Positions 47,920-59,387 of a DNA stretch of 64,000 nt are shown piece after piece. The stretch comes from Phorcus lineatus (lineage: Eukaryota > Mollusca > Gastropoda > Trochida > Trochidae): assembly GCA_921293015.1 (NCBI GenBank), contig OV121086.1, positions 40,689,402-40,753,401 of the forward strand. The letters are read 5' to 3'. Each line of letters opens with the position of its first letter. The first letter of the stretch is position 1. The notes under the pieces are model-generated. The model had not been told where the DNA came from, searched no databases, and worked only from the letters and a program-made list of their open reading frames with translations. The position numbers were made by a program, and so were the translations under genes.

Positions 47920-50900
47920 AAGGCTGTCACTTCCAAACCTGGTACCCACTTATTCTACTGAGTGAACAGTATCACAAGTGTTTTCAGAAACAAAGAAATC
48001 CAAAAAAAAGATAAAGTTCACAAATGAAATTTGAAACATATCACGTGCGAAAGTTCTAATCAGCTTAATCAAATTCGACCACTTCATGTATTGGTTATAA
48101 TTATATCCACAATTACTGTTGACTATATTCATTTAACGTTCAAGCTGTCTCCTTCCTACGTGGTTATTAATTATATTGAAGTGCCTTGCCAGACAGCCAA
48201 TTGAGGAGCTCTTTACAGAGTCCTAGAATTTTCTATCTTCAAACTTTGGTCATATCTATACATTGTCTTGCCAGCAATAAATCTTAGATATCTCTGATTT
48301 GATTGGAACTTGATGGAACACATTTTGTGTATATATTTCAGTACAAATTTGTCACCCCATTGTGTTAGTGATACATTCATTTTTCTAATCCAATTTCTTT
48401 AGTATGTTAATGACTTATATGATGAATATAATGACTTGTTTAATCCAATGGAAAGGGATTTGCCTGTATTAATGCATACAAAACAAACATCAATTCGATT
48501 TCACCCATGAAGATTACAAGGTAATCACAAACGGAACAAAAATATTACCTGTAGGTTTGACCTTTCCATCCGAAGATTAGCATATATTCATTAGCAGTAT
48601 GAAGGTTTAACTACATTGAGAAGCAATTTGAGAAGCAATACTGTGTGTTTATTTGAAGAATGCACCGATGCTCACAGAGAAAGAGGCTCGTGAACAAGAT
48701 CAAAAGCTTTCAGTAAATGTGACGATTTTAGGATAGTGATTTTGATGTAGAATTTTTTTGTAAAAAATAATTAGTTTTATGAGGTCATTTATGGTGTACT
48801 TTAATTGACAGTTTATCCTCCTTCGCATGCTTTGGTGGATTTTAAGTTGTTGTATGAACGAAATGGGTAAAGCAATTAATTAAGATCTTACAAAAAAGGC
48901 ACATTTTCTGTATGCCTTATTAAACTGTAAACATAAAATTTAAAATAAATTTTTACCTTCCGCTGCGCTTTAGAAATGAAGTATTTGAATAAAAAAACGT
49001 ATATAATAGATATGATGGCTTCGTTAAAAATAGATATTACGTTAGATGTAAGTCACTTATTCAGTGTAATCAATCAAATGGTCCCTAAATAAGATTATAT
49101 GGGTTATGTAAGATATTAGGTTATTTGCAAAGAGAATGCAAAAAGTTGAGTTGTTAGTTGCTTATTGGCATACAGAATTTAAAACATTTTGTCTGCTTTT
49201 CGTAATCGTAAGAAATGTCCTCATAGTTAAGTGCACATACTCAAAACTTTACAGCTTTTTCTGAAGCATCTGTTAACAGTTTTCAAAAAACATCTAAGGT
49301 TTCAGTATGTGATGGTTTAATGCCTAAGCTGATTCTGGTGGCAAACATGCTTAAGAGGTAAATGGCAAATAAACTTGGGCCAAAAGACTGTGAGACAAGA
49401 TTGGTTAATGCACTTGATTTTCGCTTGAATAAGAAAAAGGAAATTGAAATGTATGCTTACAGGAAAGTAGGTGCAACTTTCAAAACACGTCATAAATTTC
49501 AGATACTGTTTAGGCCCCTAAAGCGGAAAGAAAGAGTCAGTTTATTTTTTCCATCTAAAACTGTCTTTCTGAGAGGAATGAGCGCTTTGGTGATTATAAA
49601 ACCGCAACAAGTAAATATTTAGACTGGGTAATGCTCTTTGATCATAACTCTTGCAGAATATTGACTGTTTGATTACTTAAGTGACACGCATGCAATACAC
49701 AAGGATATGATGACTTTATTGTACATGTCAACTGTCAATCTGCTAGAATTAATTTGATCAATCTCAGCTTTTTAAACAATAATGTCAAGCCTAATACCTT
49801 CAAAACCCCCCAAAAAACTGTTGATGGGACAGTATTTCAATGGACTTTTTGTTTAGACAGCAGAGGGCATTTGTCAGATTGTTCTTGATTTGTAACTACT
49901 GTTTTGAAATGCATTTATTTCCATTCTGTCAAGCCATCTAATATTCCTTAAATAAAAGACAAATAAAAACAGTTAATGAATGGGCAACATTTAGGGTTCA
50001 AGGTCATAAGTGAAAAAATAATGCTACGATGTAATCTATTCATACAAATTTACTAAAATGTTATATTCAATGTTCTTGAGAAAGTCCTTTGAATCCATGA
50101 CTTCTCTTCTTCCCACTCATGTGTTTTAATCTCCTACTTTTTTTCACGCTAATAACACTTACATGTACCTTGATATAATATTACAACACAGGTACTCACA
50201 AGACCTCAATTGACAGGTATTTTTACCCTCAATTGACGGCTCAACAGTTTATAGAGTGGAACCAATCAGAGGAAGTGACTCTAATTCTACATGGCAGGAT
50301 TGCGTGCATTGTTCTACAATAATCTAACAGTGGCAATAATTCAAGCCATTCCGCACCATTAACCTTCTCCTTCTAACATAAAGGAGACTTGAATGGAAGA
50401 ATCAAAGTTAAAGATCACGGCATCCAAAGCTTAGTGACAGATGTTTGATTGCCAAATGTTGTCAATGTACATACTGATCACTTAAGAAGTAAGCATGCCT
50501 CCTGCCTTTATGCTAACACTTAACAATTACCTTTTTAAAGCAGTAAGATAGTACAATCAAAGTGACTAGAGAATTGCAAAATGCTCATAAATACTCACTC
50601 TCTGATCAATTGAATAACTTCACGCAGACATGGGCGATAAATCAGTCAATACCAACGGTACATGTAGGTCTATCTCTATGTTTGATCAGTTAAGAATAAA
50701 ATCTCAAAAAAAGAATTCCTCCAAAACGAAATATATATATAATATATATGATATAATTTAAATCGATTAAGAAATAAAATGGGGATAAACCTACACATAT
50801 CAGATTTTATTCCATTATCTTATTATTTTATTTAATCATTTAAAAGCAGTATTAAAGTCATTTTGAAAATATTGCTGTCAAAGCACAGATATATCTCCTG

Positions 50901-53030
50901 TATATCAGCATGGATGATAAACATCATTAATTTCAAAGCGAAAAACGTTGTTTTGTAAGTTGGAAGTGCCCATTTGTAGAAATAAATTCCTGCTTTATTT
51001 CTCCATCTAAAATCATGTTATTTAGGAATTCAGTTAGTAATGAGCTTTTATAATGTTTCAGTTACAAGACAAACTGGAAACTGGAAAGTTAACTGATACA
51101 AATTTACTGAGGGATATCTCTTGAAATGACGTTTAATTTTCTATTTGAATGGAATAAGTAATTGGATTGTCTATCTCCAAGTAGAAGGTTTGTCCTTAAT
51201 CTGCAAATATCTTCACCTCTCGTGAGTACTTAATTTATTGTACATATGGTGAAACATAAGTTGTAACATATTTTCTAATCTGCACATATCATTCCTGCCT
51301 AGCAACGAATGTCTTCAGCGCAAGGCTCCATAGTTCATGGTTGTGAGGTCCTAAAATAATTGTTTATAAATTACTGTACAAGAGTGCCAAAAGGGATGCA
51401 GATCTATTCTGGGTAATTGAAAACACTTTGACCTTTTACATGGAAGAAAGTGGTGCACTTTACTTTTGTAATGATCTCAAGTGATACGAAAGAGTGTAGT
51501 CAGTGTTTGATCAGGAGCATAGCCATTTATACATTACTTCAGAGGCATGTTTCCTTTACTGCAGTCCAAGTTGCCGAGCCCCTGATTCAAACCACGGACC
51601 TCTTGATCCGAAGCCCAACGCGCTAACCACTGCGCTATCCCGCCCCCCATTTTCAAAGGAAAACGTCATGACAATCCAATGCAACAACTGATGAAAACTA
51701 TTTCTTTAAATTGTTATACAGGTGATATTTAATCCCCAAACAACTACATGCAACCAAATTCCATATAGAAAATTCATTATGTCTGACGTTTAAAATTGAT
51801 TTTAGCCATGAACACTTTTCGACAATTGTGTCAGGTTAATTGGAATCCTACTTGATAAGGCATAATCTGTATTGGGTTGTCTCTTCAAATTCTTAAAAGA
51901 ATGGATCAGATATTTTAAAAAGTAATTTAATTCAATAATATTAGAATTTAATAGCTCAAAATGCTTACATTATGTCACGATTCTACAGTGAATGCCTTTT
52001 TGCAATTGAATGTAAGTTAAGATTAATCAAAGACAATAAAATAGTAGATTTTATATTCCATGATGTTTCTACATCAAAATAAGAAATGCACTTTACATCT
52101 TTGTGACAAAACATCAAGATAAAATCGATGTGAAATCTTTTCGGTAAACTTTTACATATTAGGTATCAGTTTTTAAACTGTCATGTTTTTCGTTATCCAT
52201 TAATATTCACCTTCAACCATATCACGATCCATACTTTGCATCTAAGAAGAATCAAGAGTAACTCCTTTTTTTCAAAATCAATCAAGTTCATGCCGACAGA
52301 ACATAGCCAAGGTCACAGTCACATAGATGTTTTTATTTCAGTGATGCAAGATCTTTTGAATAGAAAAAGTTAATTACAAACACATATCTAAAGACGTTTC
52401 TGAATCACCAATCATTTGCATTCCTTGTTTGACCGGATATTGGTTTTGTCGAGACTATTTGACAGTCGTGACGTGTCAGACCAGCATCAAGACCTAATTC
52501 AACCTAAAAATTTGATATTGTGTCCCTCAATTAACATTCGTTTTTCAAGTGTTTTGTTTATATTAAAGGATAATACGTTGGTGGTGCTGGCATTGGTAGC
52601 TTTATCATTATGACTTTGATCGCTGGTTCTATTTCAAATAATCTTTTCGTCGACACTAACAACTATTAACTTTTATTTTCATAAGATATTATATCTGTAA
52701 CTTACATGTATAGATTATACATACCTGTATACAGCGAGTCAACAAAATGGCACCAATGGTTTGATGCCGATTAAGTATTGCTTGATTTATGAAAAAGATT
52801 AATTTGCTTGACAGGCAAATGATTTACTGTCATCGTAAAAGCGTTAGATATTGTTCTATGGCCTGGATTTGTCATGCCTATTTTCAAACTAACGTCTTCA
52901 ATTTCCTACATATTGATTTTGATTAAAGCTGTCAGCCAAGGCTGAATGAAGTTAAATTGAAATCTTTAAACTACACAATGATTTTAACTTCCTTTGACAT
53001 CTTAACTAATATTGCTTCTCTAGATGATGT
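47920..53030. repeat. Segmental duplication E, copy 2
   Basis: Collinear with the three parts of copy 1 (33,290-36,860; 38,080-38,630; 41,290-42,970). It lacks MITE family 2, the 34.84-kb foldback and the mariner, so its spacing is shorter. It carries a SINE head at 51,551-51,650 that copy 1 lacks. Frames at 47,950-48,132, 49,362-49,622 and 52,416-52,613 lie within it and are not conserved in the sister copies. The (AT)-rich patch at 50,729-50,750 is simple sequence. Confidence 0.7.
51551..51650 (-). mobile_element. tRNA-Arg-like SINE, copy 2 (head only)
   Basis: On the minus strand: GGGATAGCGCAGTGGTTAGC then GCG (A box), GGGCTTCGGATCAAGAGGTC (anticodon-arm region), GTGGTTTGAATCAGGGG (B box with one change from GGTTCGAATCC), then CTCGGCAACTTGGACTGCAG, where it stops. 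Known: CTTCGGATCA with this spacing resembles the anticodon arm of tRNA-Arg(TCG). This copy preserves the tRNA-like promoter best but lacks the body and tail found at 58,850-59,115. The plus frame at 51,503-51,691 is its antisense shadow. Confidence 0.8.
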
Positions 53031-53467
53031 TTAACAGAACTTTTATTAATGTTTCTTTCATTAATTCTATAAAGCAGAAAATGTGAAAATTGTGACAATA
53101 AATAAGGTTCGAAATTACTGTTTTCATATGATCATGCAGACGAGTGAAGTTGTCAAATGGTGTGTACATTCAACCCTAATTAAAATACAGCAGTGACGTC
53201 ATTGTATTGTTTCAATCATACATTATCCTACAAGAATCTACTGCTTCTATGTGGACAATTGAGCAATAATAATTTTGAGATGGTCCCCGGAAGGGAATTG
53301 GTTTCATTATTTGATAACACAACATCATCCTCTGAAGAAATGTCTTCGAAGTGTGGATACTCGGCCATGTCTTCCCACTCAACAACAAAATTGCCATACA
53401 TAATGTCTAAGTTGAATTAAGACCACCTTCCTTTTATACCAAATCCCAAGCTGATTGCGGTTTCAAA
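53031..53467. other. Unique-looking DNA, no gene supported
   Basis: Opposite frames 53,193-53,420 (plus) and 53,212-53,397 (minus) overlap and neither has a domain. Confidence 0.4.
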
Positions 53468-53640
53468 CGTCTTGCACGTGAATTAAGCTGGTAGCGTTGC
53501 ACGTGCATTAAGAATGTACTAGCTAGATGGATACATTGCACGTGCATTAAGAATGTACTGGCGAAATGGTAACGTTGCACGTGCATTAAGAATGTACCGG
53601 CAAGATGGTTACGTTGCACGTGCATTAAGAATGACCGGTG
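53468..53640. repeat. 39-bp minisatellite with regularly spaced CACGTG
   Basis: Five CACGTG hexamers at 53,475, 53,500, 53,539, 53,578 and 53,617. The last four lie exactly 39 bp apart, and the first interval (25 bp) implies a 14-bp deletion. Each full unit is TTGCACGTGCATTAAGAATG, then TAC and an 18-bp segment around AGATGG/AAATGGT. Since 39 is a multiple of three, both strands stay open (53,434-53,661 minus; 53,553-53,774 plus) as 13-residue repeats. That is a by-product, not evidence of a gene. Confidence 0.85.
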
Positions 53641-53795
53641 AACGAGTTGGGACCATCTCAAATTTTGTTAAAGGATTTTGTTTTATTGAAAAACGTTTTT
53701 TGTGTTATAATTATGCAATGAAATACGAATGTTATTATCATAAACCAAAGCAGGTCATACAAAAAACACTTTAAACTAGGCTGTATTTTAAGTCA

Positions 53796-53895
53796 GATAA
53801 CATACTCGTAACCGTACATTCGTGAAAACAATGTCCTCGCCGCTTCGCGGCTCGTACATTCTTTTTCACGAATGTACGGTTACTTGTATGTTATC
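53796..53895. repeat. 100-nt foldback hairpin
   Basis: Pairs 53,796-53,805 with 53,886-53,895 (10 of 10), then 53,808-53,828 with 53,863-53,883 (21 of 21; GTAACCGTACATTCGTGAAA plus A). Inside, AATGT/ACATT pairs, and the tip is GCCGC-TTC-GCGGC. It resembles the 34,841-34,970 foldback in having a GC-rich centre and AT-rich arms. The near-perfect stem suggests youth or selection. Confidence 0.85.
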
Positions 53896-54087
53896 CTTAA
53901 CAGAATTGTTTGTTACCCGATATCATCAAAGAGGAAGGTAAGTTTATTTAACTTCACATATCATTGTTTCAATTGTATTTGCTATCAATTATTATTAAAA
54001 ATTACAATGAAAATATTAATAATGATTTTTCTCTTTTTTTTTCGTTCCAACAAGCTTTATAAAAAAACATTGATGTTGTAAGGAACG

Positions 54088-54145
54088 CACTCTCTCCTAA
54101 CAGAGGTAGCTCCGTCATAAATTCCTATATACAACCTCTGTCCAA
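54088..54145. mobile_element. MITE family 1, copy 4, left arm
   Basis: CACTCTCTCCTAACAGAGG, then TAGCTCCGTCATAAATTCC and CAACCTCTGTCC. Matches the terminal repeat at 9688. The rest of this copy resumes at 54,776 after an insertion. The right end is missing. Confidence 0.8.
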
Positions 54146-54775
54146 GTTGACACACACCGGAGCAATAACGGGAACATTTATTAAACCAATTATTTACACC
54201 CCCTCCCGATCACAGATTCGCACAATTTCACACACCTGTTACACCAGTCCATCATAGTCCATCCGACTGCTACACTACACTACCTTGCTGTTCTTCTTGC
54301 TGCCCACGTCGGTCAAGAAAACGTATCCACGTCACCATACACCTGGTAGTTAACCTTGTTTTAGCTGGAAAACGACATATTTAGTATTCTATTCATGATT
54401 AATTATAGTTGTATCACGAGATACCTTCAAACAAAGAGCAAAGTCACCCTTTCCATAATAAACAATACAAACTCACTTGTATTCGAAGTGCATATAACAT
54501 ACCCCTAACACTTAAAACAGAACACACATTTACATGCTCTGGCTGCTATCAAACTGTCATTTTCACAAACCACAAAACTGTCCATTATCAAACATTTTGA
54601 AGAATACACTTTTTCTAGATAACCTAAACGCTGTTAACCCTACTGATGGCAAGAACTTGGTCAGCTTAAAAGACCACAGATGTAATAAAAATTAATCCAA
54701 ATTCAAAGTACTCACGCTCCGAAAGCCCACTCTAACTTCGTCATGTCAACCGCCATTCACTCCACACTATTTATA
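54146..54775 (-). mobile_element. Nested insertion with promoter- and poly(A)-like signals, unclassified
   Basis: Seen: it separates two parts of a MITE that are contiguous in other copies. CTTG borders both sides as a possible 4-bp duplication. On the minus strand it begins with TATAAATAG (54,775-54,767), then GAATGGCGGTTGACATGACG and a short 14-codon frame ending at GAGCGTGAGTAC, a good donor. A GTTTTCCAG acceptor-like site lies near 54,366. AATAAA near 54,180 precedes GTGTGTGTC. It is GC-richer at both ends. Known: TATA box, poly(A) signal and short duplication are what a solo LTR has; a captured mini-gene would look the same. Joining the two exon-like parts gives a stop at once, so I see no protein. 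The type is not recognised. Confidence 0.4.
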
Positions 54776-54880
54776 CAAGCGTTTCTCGGTCTAGAAATGT
54801 AGACATCTAATTTGATGCAATCAGGTTAGTTGTGCACTCAGCGACGCCGTTTCTAAAGATTTCATTCGAAAGGCTCATAT
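54776..54880. mobile_element. MITE family 1, copy 4, interior after nested insertion
   Basis: CGTTTCTCGGTCTAGAAATG, TTAGTTGTGCACTCAGCGAC and GCCGTTT align to the reverse complement of 9985-10,065 and to 18,805-18,880. The frame at 54,832-55,128 starts inside it, which explains its resemblance to the 9819-10,019 frame. Confidence 0.75.
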
Positions 54881-55834
54881 ATAAGAAAGAATATTTAAAC
54901 GTAAATGACTTTGATTTTATAGTGGAAACATACATGTACCTTGTAGAATACTTAAAAGGCATATTTATTGAGAAGTGGTTACAATTTAAGGCATTTGATA
55001 ATTCTGTTACGGTAGCTATTTTTTTCTCGCAAAGTGTCACGTTACATGTACAACTAAAACAAAATTCCTTTTTAATCAAATGCAATGCAGACGTTATAAA
55101 CTGTTTAAAAAATAAAACACCAACATAATCATTATTGGCAAAGAACATACAGCAGTTCGGTACCTATTAAACTTACTTTGTAATCTTGATCATAATCTTG
55201 AGAGAACATCTTGACGTAGCATAGGTAAGCAAATTCTCTTGTTAACACTTGACTGGGATGACTGATTGATAAAGGAGTTTGAAAATATTGCGAAATGATA
55301 TACACGAATGAGTTTCAAACAGAGAATCATACTTTTCATAGGGCATATCAGGTCAGTTTTCTAAATGAAAAGAAAAGGTTTATAAACAAAGACTTTTAGA
55401 GGAGTATAAGCATATAATGAAACGTGTCTTTAACAAGTGCAGTAATACAATAAATTAAAAATGATTTTTTTTTTAGCTATTTAAGCATTGATGTTGAATA
55501 AACAATTGTGGCTGCCGTTTTGCTTCCCTAGCTGCAAGCTAAACTGGAATATTTCCGATATTTTAATTAGTTTTGATTTAACAACCTTTGCATAAAAAAT
55601 CTAAAAAGGAGTAAATAAGTTACAGTCAGTAATCACTTATCACTACATAAATTGATAAATAACTTGGGTTTGAAAATATGTCAAGCTTTCCTTTTTTTGT
55701 AGAATATGATCCCTAGTGTCTTATCAAACCACGGATGAAATCTAAAGGAATGGCGTGACATTGAATTCGATCAAAATATAAATTCCGCGTAAATAATGTT
55801 TCATAATTAACAAAATGCATCTGTCACCTATTTC

Positions 55835-55840
<6 letters not shown>
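54881..55840. other. AT-rich DNA, no gene supported
   Basis: The 113-codon minus frame at 54,807-55,148 and the 98-codon plus frame at 54,832-55,128 overlap antisense; both begin or end in the MITE and neither has a domain. Confidence 0.4.

Positions 55841-55841
<1 letters not shown>

Positions 55842-55926
<85 letters not shown>
55842..55926. repeat. (TA)n microsatellite, about 42 units
   Basis: Uninterrupted TA for roughly 84 bp. It translates as a Tyr-Ile ladder in the minus frame 55,742-55,951, which is an artefact. Array length in the assembly may be unreliable. Confidence 0.95.
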
Positions 55927-55930
<4 letters not shown>

Positions 55931-57699
55931 TTGAGTGAAAAGTTCTCTCAAGCATTATTTCAATCTTACAAAACAATTCAGTAAAAATTCGGAACCAAAT
56001 TGAAATAAATATAAGTGAAACTAGGATTATCGATTAGAAGTTATAGCAGCCACTTTGCATTATACAATAACATTTAATCTTTAAATATCCCAAAAAGTTG
56101 TTAATTTAACAACAGTTAAATGTCATTTTGTACAAGACAATTTTACTAAATTACTGGTAGTAGAATCATAAATATCAGTACTTTGTCGTGACGGGATCTT
56201 ATTTCATTACTGTCTGACGAGACATATTAAAATGCTTTATTATCTTGAAATTGGAAGATAGAGTATCCATTAGTCTTATCACAAAGATTGGACACTAATT
56301 GTCGACATTATAGATGCTTAAGTGGTGTACTGTGATCGACTTGATGATACTTACAACACTACAGTCTGAGAACACAAGTAGTTTCAACTTCTAATGTTAA
56401 CTAAATCTAACATTAAAAACATTTGGTCCGTTTCACAAATAGATTACGTTCTAAAGATTCCTATTTCATGATATATTTTTCCACCACAAACTAGGGCAAT
56501 CAGGCATGTATTTGGTCTTAATTTTGAAAAACAGTTGAAAATGTTTGAATTTATCAATGTGCCTTTTGCCTTTGCGTTGTGAACTTCATTTTAAAATCAT
56601 AACCATTTAAGTATATAGTGTGACGGTAAATCCAAGTAGATAATGTGCAAATGATAAAGCTTTCTTAAAAAGTTGTTTTCAAAATGATACATGATATTAA
56701 AGCAAAAGCGGGTAAAATATTTAGATTTTACAAAACAACTTAAGAGCTGTTTTGGCAGGGACGTTTTGAAGTTGGAACGTTTGTAAGGAAAGTATAATAA
56801 GAAAGTGTTATAGCTCAGAACTATGTACACATTATAGGTGTTAAAGGGTGGAAGTCCTCGGAAAATTACTTTGGTGCAAACATTTCAGTGAGTGTTTATT
56901 ATTATTTGAAAGCTATACTACTTCAAAATCGTTTTTTACCCTTATACATTACCAAATTGCCAATGCACTGTACAGGCATAAGAGAGGCAATAGGAGACGA
57001 GGTTTTTCCTATTCATCTCTTTTACTTTCTCATTATAGAATCTACATCGGATTGCAGATTTGATAGGTCATTATGTTTTTAAAATGTGGACATTTATTTG
57101 AAATTCATATTCATTTGGTAGGACAGATTGGGTGTAATATGCTCCAAACTTCCAGAAGAAGGTAGTATTACAAAAGATTTGGTAGATGTGTTAAACGTTT
57201 CAGTTAGCACAAAATAGTTAGATAGTACATTGTATTTGATAAATGTTGATTCTAAATATGTTATTTCAATCCTTGGTAGCAACCACTTATGTGAGAATAC
57301 TAAAGTGAGAGAATTTCGAAAAGTGTTTAAATTATTTAAATGCAAATATCATGTTTTGAATCATTAAAGGTATGTCATCCTTGTGTCACACAACAATGCT
57401 GTGCTAATGTACGATACATTAATGTTTTTCGTGTCTTACAGGGTCGATTTGAGAGACCTGTTTACCTCATCAACATAATATGTTTTGCCTGTGAGGTAGT
57501 TCTGAAACTGAAAAAAGCTTGAGGTCGAATTGTCGTTACTAATGTAGCAATCGATTTTCAGAAATTTCATGAAATCTCATCATTGATTACCTGTCACTTT
57601 TCATCATCCATTGAACTGTTTTCTTCAACTGACCAGACTGCACGCCATACTATCAATTTGATACCTGTCACTCGAGCTTCCAAGAATCAATCCAACTAA
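55927..57699. other. AT-rich DNA, start of weak duplication E copy 3
   Basis: 56,210-56,300 recalls 40,440-40,560. Frames at 56,597-56,830, 56,848-57,082, 57,094-57,345 and 57,340-57,522 show no domain. Confidence 0.35.
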
Positions 57700-58849
57700 T
57701 AAAGAGTTCGTTTTCTTTTAACTCGCGTCAATAGTTGTCCTTTTACCACGTGTGATGAGCCAATAATGCATTCACTTGGATGTGTATTTAGTTACGGGAT
57801 CAATGGACATATTCTCAAGATATTAGAAGGTTTCCTGTTGATTTCGTCTGACCAATTGACCCCAGGGAAATCTTTGACTCAATAGCTATTGAATTACCGG
57901 AATACCAACATTATTGTGATGCATATTTTATTATATATGTTCGAATGACTTTCATTTGTCATATTTTACATGAATATTTAATTTATCTTCAATTTATTTA
58001 ATGTTTTAATTAAATATAAATGTTTTACTTTAACACTATAAAACGTAGGTAGAATTTCAAAACGAATAAGAAAATAAGTGCGAATCTCTGTATGCTAAAA
58101 GGCAGTCGATTTGTCCTATACCAACCAGGTGACGGAAACATGTTATAAATTCCATCTTCAAAAAAAAGGTTTTGGGACAGATGAGTTGTATAAAGTAACT
58201 ATGATATATATATATAATATATATGCCCTTGTAATACAGGGTACTGCTTGACATTTTCTGTAAGTTGAATGGTACAATGATATTCTCTGTTACATAAATA
58301 CTCACTTTTTTTAAGATATGCATACGTGTATAATACCCTTGTGTAAAGAATACCACACCGATCGCACTTACCTTTGAGTATATAGTGTGAACAATAAAAC
58401 AAAGATAACTATCAAAATATAAAAACTTGAGGTCCATGTTATTGCTGCCAGGTGAATTTCTTGAGACCATTATCAATGCATAGTTAAAGCTTAATAAAGT
58501 GATTTACCGTCACTTAATTAAATATTTTTAGTTTGAGAATGAAATAAATATAATATTTATAATCATTTATATGCCATAATGTATGTTTAACGTATTTATG
58601 TACGTTCTGTATGTTCTGTATGTATTCAGATCATTATTGATGATGGCCGTTTTTATAGATGAAGTATAAGTAGCTTTGAGGGAAGAGATTTGTATGTATG
58701 ACAAGCATATGCTTTGCGGTCATTGAAAGTGTTAAATCTGTGTTCCGTACTGTCATGCCTATTTTGAAACTGACAATTTCAATTTCATTGATATTGATTT
58801 TAAGTCAGGCTTGCTGTCATTAAAAGTGTTAAATGTTCCGTTCCGTCAT

Positions 58850-59115
58850 CTTCGGATAAGGAGGTCTGTGGTTCGAATCCCGCCAGGGGCTCGGCAACTT
58901 TGTCTGCAGTAGAGAACTGTTCTACACGCAGTCCAGTTTGGGTGCAATGCTACACTGAAATTCAGCGCAGTACCACCCATGGTAAGCTAGTTCCAGCCGA
59001 TGCTCGCAGGTTTCACCGCAATCCATAGCCACTATAGTGTTGCGGGCTTTCTCCCTGCAATAATACTAGCAGCCGCGATATAAGTGAAATACCAACTCAC
59101 CTCACCTCACCTCAT
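58850..59115 (+). mobile_element. tRNA-Arg-like SINE, copy 3 (5' truncated) with target duplication
   Basis: Begins in the anticodon arm (CTTCGGATAAGGAGG), then the perfect B box GTGGTTCGAATCC, GGGGCTCGGCAACTTTG, AGAACTGTTCTACACGCAGT, CACCGCAATCCATAGCCAC, AATAATACTAGCAGC, GATATAAGTGAAATACC, and a tail ACTCACCTCACCTCACCTCA. Flanked by CGTTCCGTCAT (58,839-58,849) and CGTTCTGTCAT (59,116-59,126), an 11-bp duplication with one mismatch. The A box is absent, so this copy should not be transcribed by polymerase III. Known: LINE-driven insertion gives this combination of 5' truncation, simple tail and duplication. Confidence 0.85.
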
Positions 59116-59299
59116 CGTTCTGTCATGTCTATTTTGAAAGTCAGGCTTACAGTTTATGTGTAATGATTAAGAATAAGAAGACTATTAACTACTGCTTCCT
59201 TAAATCATTCTTCCTTAGTATGGACTATGACCTGTATGGTAAAGTTAAGATTTAATCCTAGAAGCATTTAGAAGTTATCAAGATTAATGAGGAAGAGTT

Positions 59300-59387
59300 C
59301 TATGGATTTTCAAGTTCTTTATCGTAAGGCCTGACATTTCAGTGTAGACGCCTAGACTCTTGCAATAAAGAAGTTGAAACTCCATAG
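59300..59387. repeat. Imperfect inverted repeat, sister of 42,994-43,079
   Basis: 29-nt arms (59,300-59,328 and 59,359-59,387) pair at 25 of 29 positions. The right arm contains CTTGCAATAAAGAAGTTG. On the minus strand the loop keeps ACTGAAATG, the GAAA part of the hammerhead-like motif, but has lost CTGATGA. Confidence 0.55.

Noticed and set aside
51553..51650. tRNA gene on the minus strand
   Set aside because: A and B boxes are present but the acceptor stem cannot be closed and the B box is changed; other copies show a SINE body after it.
53434..53661. 13-residue repeat protein on the minus strand
   Set aside because: Produced by a 39-bp minisatellite that is open on both strands; no start or splice context and no known family.
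54807..55148. 113-codon minus frame overlapping a 98-codon plus frame
   Set aside because: Each overlaps a MITE arm and the other frame. The apparent M(Q/H)SATPF similarity to the 9.8-kb frame is explained by shared MITE sequence.
55742..55951. Tyr-Ile repeat protein
   Set aside because: Translation of the (TA)n microsatellite.
58057..58476. 139-codon minus frame, the longest in the window
   Set aside because: No domain, rich in I, Y, F and S as expected of AT-rich DNA, contains the TATATATA patch, and is not open in the homologous E copies.
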